Assembly (NCBI GenBank): GCA_029056055.1
Contig: JAIDCC010000049.1
Coordinates: forward strand, 1-63,346
Length of the DNA stretch: 63,346 bases
Direction: 5' to 3'
DNA from: Duncaniella sp.
Lineage (GTDB): Bacteria > Bacteroidota > Bacteroidia > Bacteroidales > Muribaculaceae
The notes under the pieces were generated by a model. That model had not been told where the DNA came from and did not search any database. It saw only the letters and a list, made by a program, of their open reading frames with translations. Positions 18,961 through 26,599 of this stretch are shown one piece after another; the stretch's first letter is position 1, and every line of letters starts with the position of its first letter. The translations under genes and the position numbers were made by a program.

Positions 18961-18968
18961 TATCTTTG
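18961..18968 (+). promoter_or_regulatory. -7 box of the AAA ATPase gene
   Basis: TATCTTTG matches TAnnTTTG and lies 7 bp after the third palindrome. The expected -33 position (about 18937-18940) overlaps the edge of that palindrome and has no TTTG, so expression may depend on or be blocked by the palindrome-binding factor. Confidence 0.6.
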
Positions 18969-18988
18969 CAGAAAGAATAGAGAAACGT

Positions 18989-20167
18989 ATGATAGACTAT
19001 GCCCTCATAAGTTTTATGGAAGAGCGACTGAAGAATACACCGATGGCATTCAGTCGATATATGTACACACGCATCAATTGGAACAGTCGTCTGGTAGGAC
19101 TCACCGGTCCGCGTGGTGTCGGGAAATCTACGATGATGCTTCAGCATATGCTTGCGCAATCATCCGGGAAAGATATGCTTTACGTCACCGCAGACCACAC
19201 ATGGTTTGCGACACATTCGCTCGTAGAACTCGCCGACGACTTCGTGAAGTCGGGAGGCAAATGGCTCTGCATTGATGAAGCGCACCGATACGGGGGATGG
19301 TCGCGGGAAATCAAACAAATCTACGACGGACATCCCGGGCTCCGTATCGCCTTCACCGGTTCATCTGTGCTCGATATCAACAAGGGCGAAGCCGATTTGA
19401 GCCGCCGGGCACTGATGTATCATATGCAAGGTTTGTCTTTCAGAGAATACCTCAAGATGTTTCATTCTATCGAGGCTCCCCTTCTTTCTCTTGACGATAT
19501 CCTGCACGGCGATGTGAAAATGCCCGAGGCTCTCGAACATCCTCTTCCGTTGTTCCGGCAATATCTCTCTGAAGGGTATTATCCTTTTGCTATTGAGGGA
19601 GACCTTGCACTGAGAATTCAGCAGATTGTCAATCTGACTGTCGAGACCGACATTCCGCTTTACGCAGACATGAAAGCCGCTACCGCCCGAAAAATCAAGC
19701 ACATGCTCGGAATAATAGCTGCCTCCGCTCCCTACAAACCGAGCGTCGACCATCTTGCTCAGGAGATAAAAGTCAGTAAAAACAATGTGCCCGACTATCT
19801 GCTGTGGCTCGAAAAGGCAGGCATGATTGGGCAGCTTCGCGACGACACGGGTGGTATGCGTGGATTGGGAAAAGTAGAGAAGGTATTTCTCGACAATCCG
19901 ACACTGATGACAGTGCTTTCCGGTAACAATCCGAATATCGGTAATCTCCGCGACACTTTTTTCTACAACCAGATGAGAGTAGACAATGACGTGATGTCTT
20001 CGAAGATTTCTGATTTCCGCATCAAAGATGCTACTTTCGAAGTGGGAGGGAGAAACAAAGGGCAGCGCCAGGTCAGGAAGGCATCCGAAGGCTATGTGGT
20101 GAAAGATGACATAGAGTACCGCCATGCAAACGTAATACCCCTGTTTCTCTTCGGCCTCACCTATTGA
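18989..20167 (+). CDS. AAA family ATPase (AAA_14 type) with C-terminal winged-helix region
   Basis: A 392-residue STAND-like ATPase of the type often found singly in Bacteroidales and archaeal genomes. Walker A is GPRGVGKST (40-48), Walker B is KWLCIDEAH (91-99), sensor-like FTGSSV follows near residue 120. Residues 250-290 (KPSVDHLAQEIKVSKNNVPDYLLWLEKAGMI) look like a winged helix-turn-helix, and the C-terminal part resembles the DUF4143 nuclease-like region but I cannot identify catalytic residues. Role unknown. Its GC is lower than that of neighbouring lptD, and it stands alone behind a palindrome array, which suggests an accessory, self-regulated gene. Confidence 0.8.
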   Translation: MIDYALISFMEERLKNTPMAFSRYMYTRINWNSRLVGLTGPRGVGKSTMMLQHMLAQSSGKDMLYVTADHTWFATHSLVELADDFVKSGGKWLCIDEAHRYGGWSREIKQIYDGHPGLRIAFTGSSVLDINKGEADLSRRALMYHMQGLSFREYLKMFHSIEAPLLSLDDILHGDVKMPEALEHPLPLFRQYLSEGYYPFAIEGDLALRIQQIVNLTVETDIPLYADMKAATARKIKHMLGIIAASAPYKPSVDHLAQEIKVSKNNVPDYLLWLEKAGMIGQLRDDTGGMRGLGKVEKVFLDNPTLMTVLSGNNPNIGNLRDTFFYNQMRVDNDVMSSKISDFRIKDATFEVGGRNKGQRQVRKASEGYVVKDDIEYRHANVIPLFLFGLTY

Positions 20168-20222
20168 GATGCCCCTTGCACCGCTCCAAATCGCCTTGGA
20201 ACCGAGCGAGACCCATGTAATA

Positions 20223-20256
20223 GAAAATGCGGCGTCAACTATGACACCGCATTTTC
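20223..20256. terminator. Bidirectional terminator between convergent genes
   Basis: GAAAATGCGG (20223-20232) pairs with CCGCATTTTC (20247-20256); inside, GTCA/TGAC extends the stem after one mismatch, leaving a 4-nt loop. The A4/T4 ends let it serve the AAA ATPase gene (plus) and the membrane protein gene ending at 20291 (minus). Confidence 0.85.
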
Positions 20257-20290
20257 AAATAAATCAGAAGGACTGTCTCACCCGTCGGGG

Positions 20291-21082
20291 TTATTGATTT
20301 CTTTGGGCATGGATTTGTTGGTCACGGGCATCTCGCGATGATTGCGAGGAATGTTTCGAACCGTCATTCGCTATGTAGTTGCCATCGTCGTCACGACGCA
20401 TGACTGCATTCCCGTAAGATTTTCCGAAAATCATGCAGGCTCCTATGATGCATGCAATGACGGGAAGCATTTCAAAGATTAAAGAAAAGAAAGCTACTAT
20501 CAAATAGAGTAAGGTCACAAGAGCGGACGCGCAGAGGATAAAGCTTACTATAGTGAAAACAAGTCCGGTCTTAGCTCCGGCCGAATTGACGTTGCGGGAG
20601 GCTGAATACAACACGCCGCCAACTACGCCGACACCGGCGATGATGTAAAACCATATGTTGCCGGCAAAGATTGAAACGAGAATCGCCGCCGGAACAATCA
20701 CCACAAGAGCTAAGAATTGTGGCTTGATTGAGAGGGATTTATCGTCAAGATAAGTTTCCATCAACAATTTGTAGGCAAACGGGGCGGCTAACTCTGCAGC
20801 AAGGAACACCACGAGGGGTATCACACGGAGCAGTTTGGCTACGTAGCCAATCTCTTTTCCCGTTATCCACCAGAGAGCATTGCCTCCGAGAGTGTTGTAG
20901 AACACAATTACGGCCAATCCTACGAAGAGAAGGACGCCCATGAGCTGGTCGGCTGTCTGCTTGGTGATAGGGGTGTTTTCGTCGCTTTTAAATGTTATAT
21001 AAAGACTGTAGCCCACAGAGGACACTCCAAGAATGAAGAGTAGCCAATAAGGGAGGGTCGAGGACAAAAGAAATTCTTTCAT
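20291..21082 (-). CDS. Unrecognised polytopic membrane protein
   Basis: A 263-residue protein with about seven hydrophobic segments spread over residues 8-225 (for example LPYWLLFILGVSSVGYSLYI and FLALVVIVPAAILVSIFAG) and a hydrophilic C-terminal tail rich in Asp, Ser and Gln (residues 230-263). I do not recognise a family. It is the last of three minus-strand genes (22257 to 20291) downstream of a response regulator; the preceding gene ends 14 nt away, so they are probably co-transcribed. A small membrane sensor or scaffold is possible but unsupported. Confidence 0.75.
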   Translation of the reverse strand: MKEFLLSSTLPYWLLFILGVSSVGYSLYITFKSDENTPITKQTADQLMGVLLFVGLAVIVFYNTLGGNALWWITGKEIGYVAKLLRVIPLVVFLAAELAAPFAYKLLMETYLDDKSLSIKPQFLALVVIVPAAILVSIFAGNIWFYIIAGVGVVGGVLYSASRNVNSAGAKTGLVFTIVSFILCASALVTLLYLIVAFFSLIFEMLPVIACIIGACMIFGKSYGNAVMRRDDDGNYIANDGSKHSSQSSRDARDQQIHAQRNQ

Positions 21083-21096
21083 ATTTCCGGGGTTTG

Positions 21097-21501
21097 TTAA
21101 TTATCGACTTCCTGTTCGTCGTAGGCCGCGACATACGATTTGTCGGGGCGGCTAAGGATACGGATAGTGGATTTCAATGATTTGGTTTCGATTGTGTCAG
21201 CTTTTTTGTTGACCGAGGTGTAGGTGATTAATTGGCAGTCGCCGACGGTCTGTTCGTCTCGTATCACATCCGCAGGGAGAGTATCCTTTAAAAAAGACTC
21301 AACTGCCGATAGAGTCGAAACCAAAAAATCAGGTCTGGTGGAATGATACATCGCACATTCCACGCCCGCTGCCTGAAACTCTGCCGAAACCCCTTCTTGA
21401 TAGTCGTGCGCTATGTCGACAAAAAACGGGAACAGCACGGTAGACTTTGCACTGAATGTAACGCCCGTCAGGAGCAACATCGAATAAAGAAATCGTTTCA
21501 T
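21097..21501 (-). CDS. Unrecognised small exported protein
   Basis: 134 residues beginning with a signal peptide (MKRFLYSMLLLTGVTFSAKS). The mature part contains a predicted alpha/beta segment (VLFPFFVDIAHDYQEGVSAEF) and ends in an acidic tail. No family is recognised. It sits 14 nt upstream of the membrane protein gene and 87 nt downstream of a lipoprotein gene, in the same minus-strand group, which suggests a joint envelope role. Confidence 0.72.
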   Translation of the reverse strand: MKRFLYSMLLLTGVTFSAKSTVLFPFFVDIAHDYQEGVSAEFQAAGVECAMYHSTRPDFLVSTLSAVESFLKDTLPADVIRDEQTVGDCQLITYTSVNKKADTIETKSLKSTIRILSRPDKSYVAAYDEQEVDN

Positions 21502-21588
21502 GGGGGATTAGTGCATTTTGTGGCAAACTATCCCCCGGAATGGTAGCGGCAATCGGAGCAGAAATCATTCCGGGGGAAAGAATTATAC

Positions 21589-22257
21589 TTACATTTTTGA
21601 CGTGTCAAGGGCGAGCTTCACAGATGCGACCTTTTTGTAATCGTCAAATTTGTTTTTGTTATATGCCGTGGTCTGAAGTTCGGCCTTGGTGCCCGACGGA
21701 AGAACTACCTTATTGTCGACGACCGTGAACCCCTTGAAGCATCCGATTCTGTCTTTCGCGACTTCAGCACCCTGCGCGTCACATCCGACAATGAGCAGAG
21801 GCAAGTAGAGATATTCCACGTTGTGCTGCTTGAGCCAGGATTCGGATACTTCTATGACCACATCTTTGGCTGCTGTGACCTCACCGTTGACAACGAACAC
21901 GGCGTTGATGCTATTGCCGAACTCCTTGAACGAAAAGCTGAGAGGAGTGACGACATTAAAATCTTCTCCGGGGTTGATTTCAATAGGCTTGCCGTCAAGC
22001 TTTTTGCCGGCCTCTTCGATTTGGGCACGATACTCATCCTTCAGCTCCTCAAGACGGGCGGAAGTCTTTTTGTAGTCGGGCTCGGATTTCTGTGCAGACT
22101 CTTTGATTTTGTCACACTGTGTCTGATAGTCGGCATAGAGGCTTGGGACTTCGCCGAAAATCAGGCAATTTTCGTTGGACGAGCCGGCGGAACCGCACGA
22201 TGCCAGAGAGGCAAGAGCGAGCAGACATACTCCGGCCACGAGTTGATAAAGTTTCAT
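21589..22257 (-). CDS. Unrecognised lipoprotein
   Basis: 222 residues with a lipoprotein signal; LASC puts the lipidated Cys at residue 21. Residues 40-90 are strongly charged and helical (KIKESAQKSEPDYKKTSARLEELKDEYRAQIEEAGKKL), likely a coiled coil. The remainder is beta-rich. No family was recognised. It begins 19 nt after the end of the response regulator gene, so it may be in the same transcript and part of the regulon or signal input of that two-component system. Confidence 0.75.
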   Translation of the reverse strand: MKLYQLVAGVCLLALASLASCGSAGSSNENCLIFGEVPSLYADYQTQCDKIKESAQKSEPDYKKTSARLEELKDEYRAQIEEAGKKLDGKPIEINPGEDFNVVTPLSFSFKEFGNSINAVFVVNGEVTAAKDVVIEVSESWLKQHNVEYLYLPLLIVGCDAQGAEVAKDRIGCFKGFTVVDNKVVLPSGTKAELQTTAYNKNKFDDYKKVASVKLALDTSKM

Positions 22258-22276
22258 ATGTCAGTTGTTAAAAGTG

Positions 22277-22948
22277 TTATCGTTTGACTCCGGTTTTCAT
22301 AAGGTATCCTTTGCTGATAGCCTTAACAATAAGGTCTACCCCATTGATAGCCTCAAACTTTGAAAAAAGGGCTTTTCTGTGAGCCTCCACTGTGTTTTCG
22401 CTCACAAACATTGTTGCTGCAATTTCCCGCGAAGTCTTGCCTTGTGCAATCTGGTAAAGCACTTCGAGTTCTCTTGCCGAAGGATGCGAAGAATTATCTC
22501 CCGCAGCTTCGAGAGTTTCATTGACGGCTTCGCAATAATATTTGCGGCCATTGAGAATCTCGTCGATGGCTTTGACAAGCTCCTTCCCGTCACCCGACTT
22601 ATAAATAATCGCATTGACCTCGCATGCGAGCAGTTTGCGCAAGGTCCAGATTTCATCGTGCACCGTGCTCACTATGATATGCGCCACCGGATTTCGGGCG
22701 CGTATCATCTCTATCAACGCGAACCCGTCTAAATCAGGTAATTCGATGTCGATTATATAAAAATCATATGTTTGGCCGGCATCCATCGCAGATATCAATT
22801 CCATCGCCGTACGATATTTATCAACACATTTCACACCACTGTTGGTCAAAATTGTGTTGATTCCCTCGCGAATGAGTTCGTGGTCATCTACCACGGCAAT
22901 CTTCATTTGCGACAGGACTGATTTCAGTGATTCATTGTTATCGGCCAT
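22277..22948 (-). CDS. NarL/LuxR-family response regulator
   Basis: A 223-residue two-domain regulator. The receiver domain (residues 15-130) has the acidic pair DD at 21-22, phospho-acceptor Asp67 in YIIDIELP and the conserved Lys in YKSGDG. The C-terminal LuxR-type helix-turn-helix (about 155-215) shows the usual LYQIAQGKTSREIAATMFVSENTVEAHR pattern in outline. The partner is almost certainly the histidine kinase ending at 23060, 111 bp upstream. It has its own promoter at 22986-22993, so it can be expressed separately from the kinase. Targets are unknown. Confidence 0.93.
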   Translation of the reverse strand: MADNNESLKSVLSQMKIAVVDDHELIREGINTILTNSGVKCVDKYRTAMELISAMDAGQTYDFYIIDIELPDLDGFALIEMIRARNPVAHIIVSTVHDEIWTLRKLLACEVNAIIYKSGDGKELVKAIDEILNGRKYYCEAVNETLEAAGDNSSHPSARELEVLYQIAQGKTSREIAATMFVSENTVEAHRKALFSKFEAINGVDLIVKAISKGYLMKTGVKR

Positions 22949-22985
22949 AACCGGGAGTGGTTTTTGCGTTACTTGATTATTACTG

Positions 22986-22993
22986 CAAAATTA
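22986..22993 (-). promoter_or_regulatory. -7 box of the response regulator gene
   Basis: On the minus strand this is TAATTTTG, a match to TAnnTTTG, 37 nt before the start codon at 22948 and inside the gap between kinase and regulator. Confidence 0.6.
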
Positions 22994-23059
22994 CAACCGG
23001 AATCAATACTTGTCAATTACGGAAATCCGTGATTTTTTACTCTCCGGAACGCTGAAGCA

Positions 23060-24814
23060 TCAGATTTTCACATTCAATATCACTTTTGTACCTGACTTTT
23101 CAGATGTAAGCACTTCTATCTGGCCGTTTATCGCGCGCGCCCTGCGATGCATCGAATCCAACCCCAATCCCTTGCGCCCGGCTGATTTGTAGCTACCGTT
23201 GTCGGAAATTTCAGCTGTCAGAATCCCGTCGTTTAATCGCAGCTGCACGGAAATTTCCGCTGCATCCGAGTGTTTGATTGCGTTTCCGACGGCTTCCTGC
23301 ACGATACGATAAACTTCAAGTGCGGTTGAATCGGGCACGAGCTGCCATTCGGTAGAGGCCGAGCTATAGGTAAGGACAATCCCGTTCTTATGAGCGTCGG
23401 CCAACTTGGTAATATAGAAACGAATAACCTCATCAATCGTGGCATAGGCAAACTCCGGGGGCATCAGTTCATGCGAGATTCGACGCACCGCTTCGCGGCA
23501 GCCGTCAATCAGCGCAGCGGTACTTTCTCCGGATTTCCCGGCGGCTATGTTCATTCGTATGGCCAAGAGATCGTTGCACAAACCGTCGTGCAATTCGCGC
23601 GACATTCGCTGACGCTCATTCTCAAGACCTTCGACATATTGACGGGTCAGTTGGCGCCCTATGTCGGCGCGCAAATTGGCAAACTCAATCTCACGGCTCA
23701 TGCGCCTGCGCCTCTGGAAATTGGCATAGACCACAAAGATTATGACCGTCACGAGCAGGAAACCCAGAGCCGCGAAAAGCCACATCAGAACATACGCCCT
23801 TTTCGCTTCACTCTGAGCAAGCGCCAACTCCGTCTCCTTAGTTTCATATTTGACGGTTAGGTCGCGAAGGCTTTCCGCCTTTTCCTGTTTCCAGAGAGAG
23901 TCGCGAAGCTCATTCCCCTTTATCAACGAGGTGTAAGCATTGCAGTAGTCGTCCAAGCCGGCATAAGCAAGGTGCAAGTTGTTGTAGCAATCAAATTTCA
24001 CATAAGGCAAATTGTCAATGCCATCCGAGTCAAGAATTTTATTAAACCAGACGATAGAACCTGCGGCATCGCCATTTTTCAGACATATCGAACACTCCAC
24101 CTGATAATAGGCCAAGCGGGCCATCATTGATTCTATAGCCGGCAAGAGCGTTTCGCACTTACTACGCCAGCTCTGGGCTTCCTCCTTATTGCCCAACCTG
24201 TCGGCAATCAGCAATGTGTAAGCCGCCGCCCTGAAAGCTGTTTCCTTATTATTTGAGTCGAGAGCATCCTTGTAGGCAAGGTTTTGGTAATGAAGCGCTT
24301 TCTCCAAATCGCCGCATCCCGTCAATACCGACCCTATCACACCATTGATTGTACTTCTCAATTCAGGGTCGTCGCTCTTCGCAACCCACTGTCCGGACAG
24401 TTCAGCATTCTTAGCCGCCAGCTCCTTGTGTTGCGTGTCAAGGTTAAGAACTGCCAGATTGATATAAAGCGAGGCGATTTCTTCAATTGCTTCCTGATTG
24501 ACATTCTCTCTGTATTGCCCGGAAGTAATGATTGAAAGCGCAGCATCGTAACAGCGTAATGCCTCATCTATCCTGCCTAACGAACGCAGATAGACACCCT
24601 GTGCGGCATTCGTGCCGATAATTTGTGTCGGATTGCCCGACTCAACAGCAAGACGCACAGCTTGGTCACCTACTATGACAGCGGAGTCGGTGCGACCGAC
24701 TCCGTGCAGGCTGTCGGCCCTCTCGCGCAGCGCGGCGATTTCGTCGAGCTTTGTAGATGCAGATGCCTGAAAGACGCCTGCTATCAAGAATAAAATAATA
24801 ATGAAGAATCTCAT
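23060..24814 (-). CDS. TPR-containing sensor histidine kinase (NarX/HisKA_3 type)
   Basis: 584 residues starting at the ATG at 24814, chosen because MRFFIIILFLIAGVFQASA is a signal peptide and because the longer frame would run into the tRNA-Gly gene. The periplasmic part (20-335) is a set of tetratricopeptide-like helices. A transmembrane helix (340-366) follows, then a HisKA_3 dimerisation region with phospho-acceptor His409 in RELHDG, and a HATPase_c domain with N box QEAVGNAIKHSD and G boxes DNGSYKSAGRKGLGL. It pairs with the NarL-type regulator at 22277-22948. TPR sensors of this type respond to envelope or nutritional cues in Bacteroidota; the ligand here is unknown. Confidence 0.92.
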   Translation of the reverse strand: MRFFIIILFLIAGVFQASASTKLDEIAALRERADSLHGVGRTDSAVIVGDQAVRLAVESGNPTQIIGTNAAQGVYLRSLGRIDEALRCYDAALSIITSGQYRENVNQEAIEEIASLYINLAVLNLDTQHKELAAKNAELSGQWVAKSDDPELRSTINGVIGSVLTGCGDLEKALHYQNLAYKDALDSNNKETAFRAAAYTLLIADRLGNKEEAQSWRSKCETLLPAIESMMARLAYYQVECSICLKNGDAAGSIVWFNKILDSDGIDNLPYVKFDCYNNLHLAYAGLDDYCNAYTSLIKGNELRDSLWKQEKAESLRDLTVKYETKETELALAQSEAKRAYVLMWLFAALGFLLVTVIIFVVYANFQRRRRMSREIEFANLRADIGRQLTRQYVEGLENERQRMSRELHDGLCNDLLAIRMNIAAGKSGESTAALIDGCREAVRRISHELMPPEFAYATIDEVIRFYITKLADAHKNGIVLTYSSASTEWQLVPDSTALEVYRIVQEAVGNAIKHSDAAEISVQLRLNDGILTAEISDNGSYKSAGRKGLGLDSMHRRARAINGQIEVLTSEKSGTKVILNVKI

Positions 24815-24916
24815 GGTTGCAATGAATGTGTTAGCCTGGCTCAACTTCTCATGGAATTTCTTGATTAAGGATTGCTGCGCAGGCACTTTATGAAAACAAA
24901 AAAATATATGTAACGG

Positions 24917-24948
24917 AACAGGCTGCGACATAATTATCACAGCCTGTT
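24917..24948 (-). terminator. Hairpin downstream of tRNA-Gly
   Basis: AACAGGCTG (24917-24925) and CAGCCTGTT (24940-24948) form a 9-bp stem with a 14-nt loop. On the minus strand a T-rich stretch follows after about 14 nt, so it fits as a tRNA terminator with possible read-through into the kinase gene, for which I see no separate promoter. Confidence 0.6.
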
Positions 24949-24972
24949 TCGATGGGGATTCATTATGAACGG

Positions 24973-25045
24973 AGCGACAAACGGGGCTCGAACCCGCGAC
25001 CCTCAGCTTGGGAAGCTGATGCTCTACCAACTGAGCTACTGTCGC
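24973..25045 (-). tRNA. tRNA-Gly (anticodon CCC)
   Basis: A 73-nt cloverleaf on the minus strand. The acceptor GCGACAG pairs with TTGTCGC (one G-T pair), the D arm is AGCTCAGTTGGTAGAGC, the anticodon stem is TCAGC/GCTGA around loop TTCCCAA, giving anticodon CCC (plus-strand 25010-25012), and the T arm contains GGGTTCGAGCCC. The discriminator base is T; CCA is not encoded. A promoter lies directly upstream at 25064-25095. Confidence 0.95.
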
Positions 25046-25063
25046 AATTTTGCTTTACGGATG

Positions 25064-25095
25064 CAAAGTTAATACGTTTTTTTGAGATTTGCAAA
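25064..25095 (-). promoter_or_regulatory. Promoter of tRNA-Gly
   Basis: On the minus strand: -33 TTTG (25092-25095), 20-bp spacer, -7 TAACTTTG (25064-25071), 18 nt before the mature 5' end of the tRNA. Confidence 0.8.
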
Positions 25096-25167
25096 TCGCA
25101 GAGGTGTGTTTTTGCGATTTTCGAGAATTTCGCGTTCCTACGGTTGAAAAAAGTCGCGCTGCGTTTC

Positions 25168-26550
25168 TCAGTGAGTCTCGTTATCGGAATGTACGGCGGC
25201 ATCGGATTTGCGTGCAGACATCACTTTGAACAGATGAGACATCACGATGACCACCGTGTAGCTTGCTCCGGCGCAGAGCGACACGGGAAAGAGCATACCG
25301 TAGTAGCCGGTGGCTTCAATGACAATGAAAAGCGACATCAGTGGGGCTTTGATAATGCCGGCCATGGCTCCCGCCATGCCTATGAGCGCGAAGTTTTCGG
25401 TGGGTATGGCGGTTCCGAGGAAATGATTTGCTATCCCGGCAAAGAAGAAGCCAAACATACACCCGGCGAAAAGCGTCGGGGCGAAGTCGCCGGCCACACC
25501 GCCGCCGGAGTTTGACGAGTAGCACGCCGCAGATTTGAGCAATGCGATGCCGCCGCAAATCAGAGCTATCGTAAAGAGCGACGGATAAGAACCGTCGTAG
25601 ATGAGCGACCCTTGGAAGACGGCGTCAAAATGGCCGTCGATAAGTTTTGCCATCACGTTGTAGCCTTCGCCGTAGAGGGCAGGGAAAATGAGCAGCGAGA
25701 GTCCGACAATCGAGCCGCTGACCAGACCTCGGAGCCACACCGAATGAATTTTAGCAAAGAGAAGTTTGAGCCACTTCCCTACCTGAGAATAGTAGAGCGA
25801 ATAGAAACCGCAGAAGATGCCGAGCGTTATGACCCAGCCGCTCATGGAGGGGTCGAAATACTGCGGATGCGTGAGTGGCACGTCGAGCGTAAAGCCCGAA
25901 AATCCATAGGCCGTCATTCCGGCCACGACACCTGCTATGACGAGCGCAACGACAGAGACAGTGGTCATCTCGGCCTTGAGAACTTCGAGCGCGAAAAGCA
26001 CACCACCCATCGGAGCCTTGAAGATGCCGGAAATGCCGGCGCAGGCACCGCAAGCAATGAGAATGCTCATCAGATTTGGGGGCATACGCAGCAATCGACC
26101 GATATTGCTTCCCATGGCCGCGCCCGTCGTGGCAATAGGTCCCTCCGAGCCTGCCGACCCGCCGAACCCGAGGGTCAGCGTCGAGGCAATCAGAGGATAG
26201 AGCATCATGTCGGGACGGATGTTATAACGCCTCGTGATGAGTGTTTCGCGAATGTGGTCGGTGCCATGCTCGATGTTTCGTCCGACAACGAATTTCTGAA
26301 AAGCCACCGTCAGCATAATTCCTATGACAGGCAGCAGGAAAATTACGGAGTGGAAATGGATGTCTTTAGCGTTAGACTGCACCTCGTCAACAGCCCATCC
26401 AATCATGGCTTTGAGCAGGAAAGCCCCAAACCCGGCGCAGGCACCGAGCAGCGCGGCTATCACGAAGAGAGAATAGGGATGAGGTATCACCCCCACCCTC
26501 CACACGGGAAGCCCCCACTCGGAAGCTTGATTTTTCACCTGTTCGGCCAT
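25168..26550 (-). CDS. ClC family chloride channel or chloride/proton antiporter
   Basis: About 460 residues from the ATG at 26550 (MAEQVKNQASEWGLP); a longer frame up to 26616 would overlap folC and is less likely. Ten or more membrane helices and the ClC filter motifs are visible: GSAGSEGP, with the gating glutamate in G-x-E-G-P, and GGGVAGDFAP, corresponding to GxFxP near the second half. The intact gating Glu is compatible with proton-coupled exchange; ion selectivity cannot be read. It follows folC closely (the folC stop is at 26600), so it probably belongs to the folC operon. Confidence 0.9.
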   Translation of the reverse strand: MAEQVKNQASEWGLPVWRVGVIPHPYSLFVIAALLGACAGFGAFLLKAMIGWAVDEVQSNAKDIHFHSVIFLLPVIGIMLTVAFQKFVVGRNIEHGTDHIRETLITRRYNIRPDMMLYPLIASTLTLGFGGSAGSEGPIATTGAAMGSNIGRLLRMPPNLMSILIACGACAGISGIFKAPMGGVLFALEVLKAEMTTVSVVALVIAGVVAGMTAYGFSGFTLDVPLTHPQYFDPSMSGWVITLGIFCGFYSLYYSQVGKWLKLLFAKIHSVWLRGLVSGSIVGLSLLIFPALYGEGYNVMAKLIDGHFDAVFQGSLIYDGSYPSLFTIALICGGIALLKSAACYSSNSGGGVAGDFAPTLFAGCMFGFFFAGIANHFLGTAIPTENFALIGMAGAMAGIIKAPLMSLFIVIEATGYYGMLFPVSLCAGASYTVVIVMSHLFKVMSARKSDAAVHSDNETH

Positions 26551-26599
26551 AGAATGATTATAGAGTTTTATTAATGAATAGAGCTGCGCGGGCGGCAAG

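Noticed and set aside
24815-25030. N-terminal extension of the histidine kinase frame up to 25030
   Set aside because: The extension reads into the tRNA-Gly gene and lies before a clean signal peptide that begins at 24814.
25612-26574. Plus-strand frame of 320 codons opposite the ClC gene
   Set aside because: It mirrors the ClC coding frame, has no recognisable domain and a composition full of His, Arg and Gly typical of antisense artefacts.
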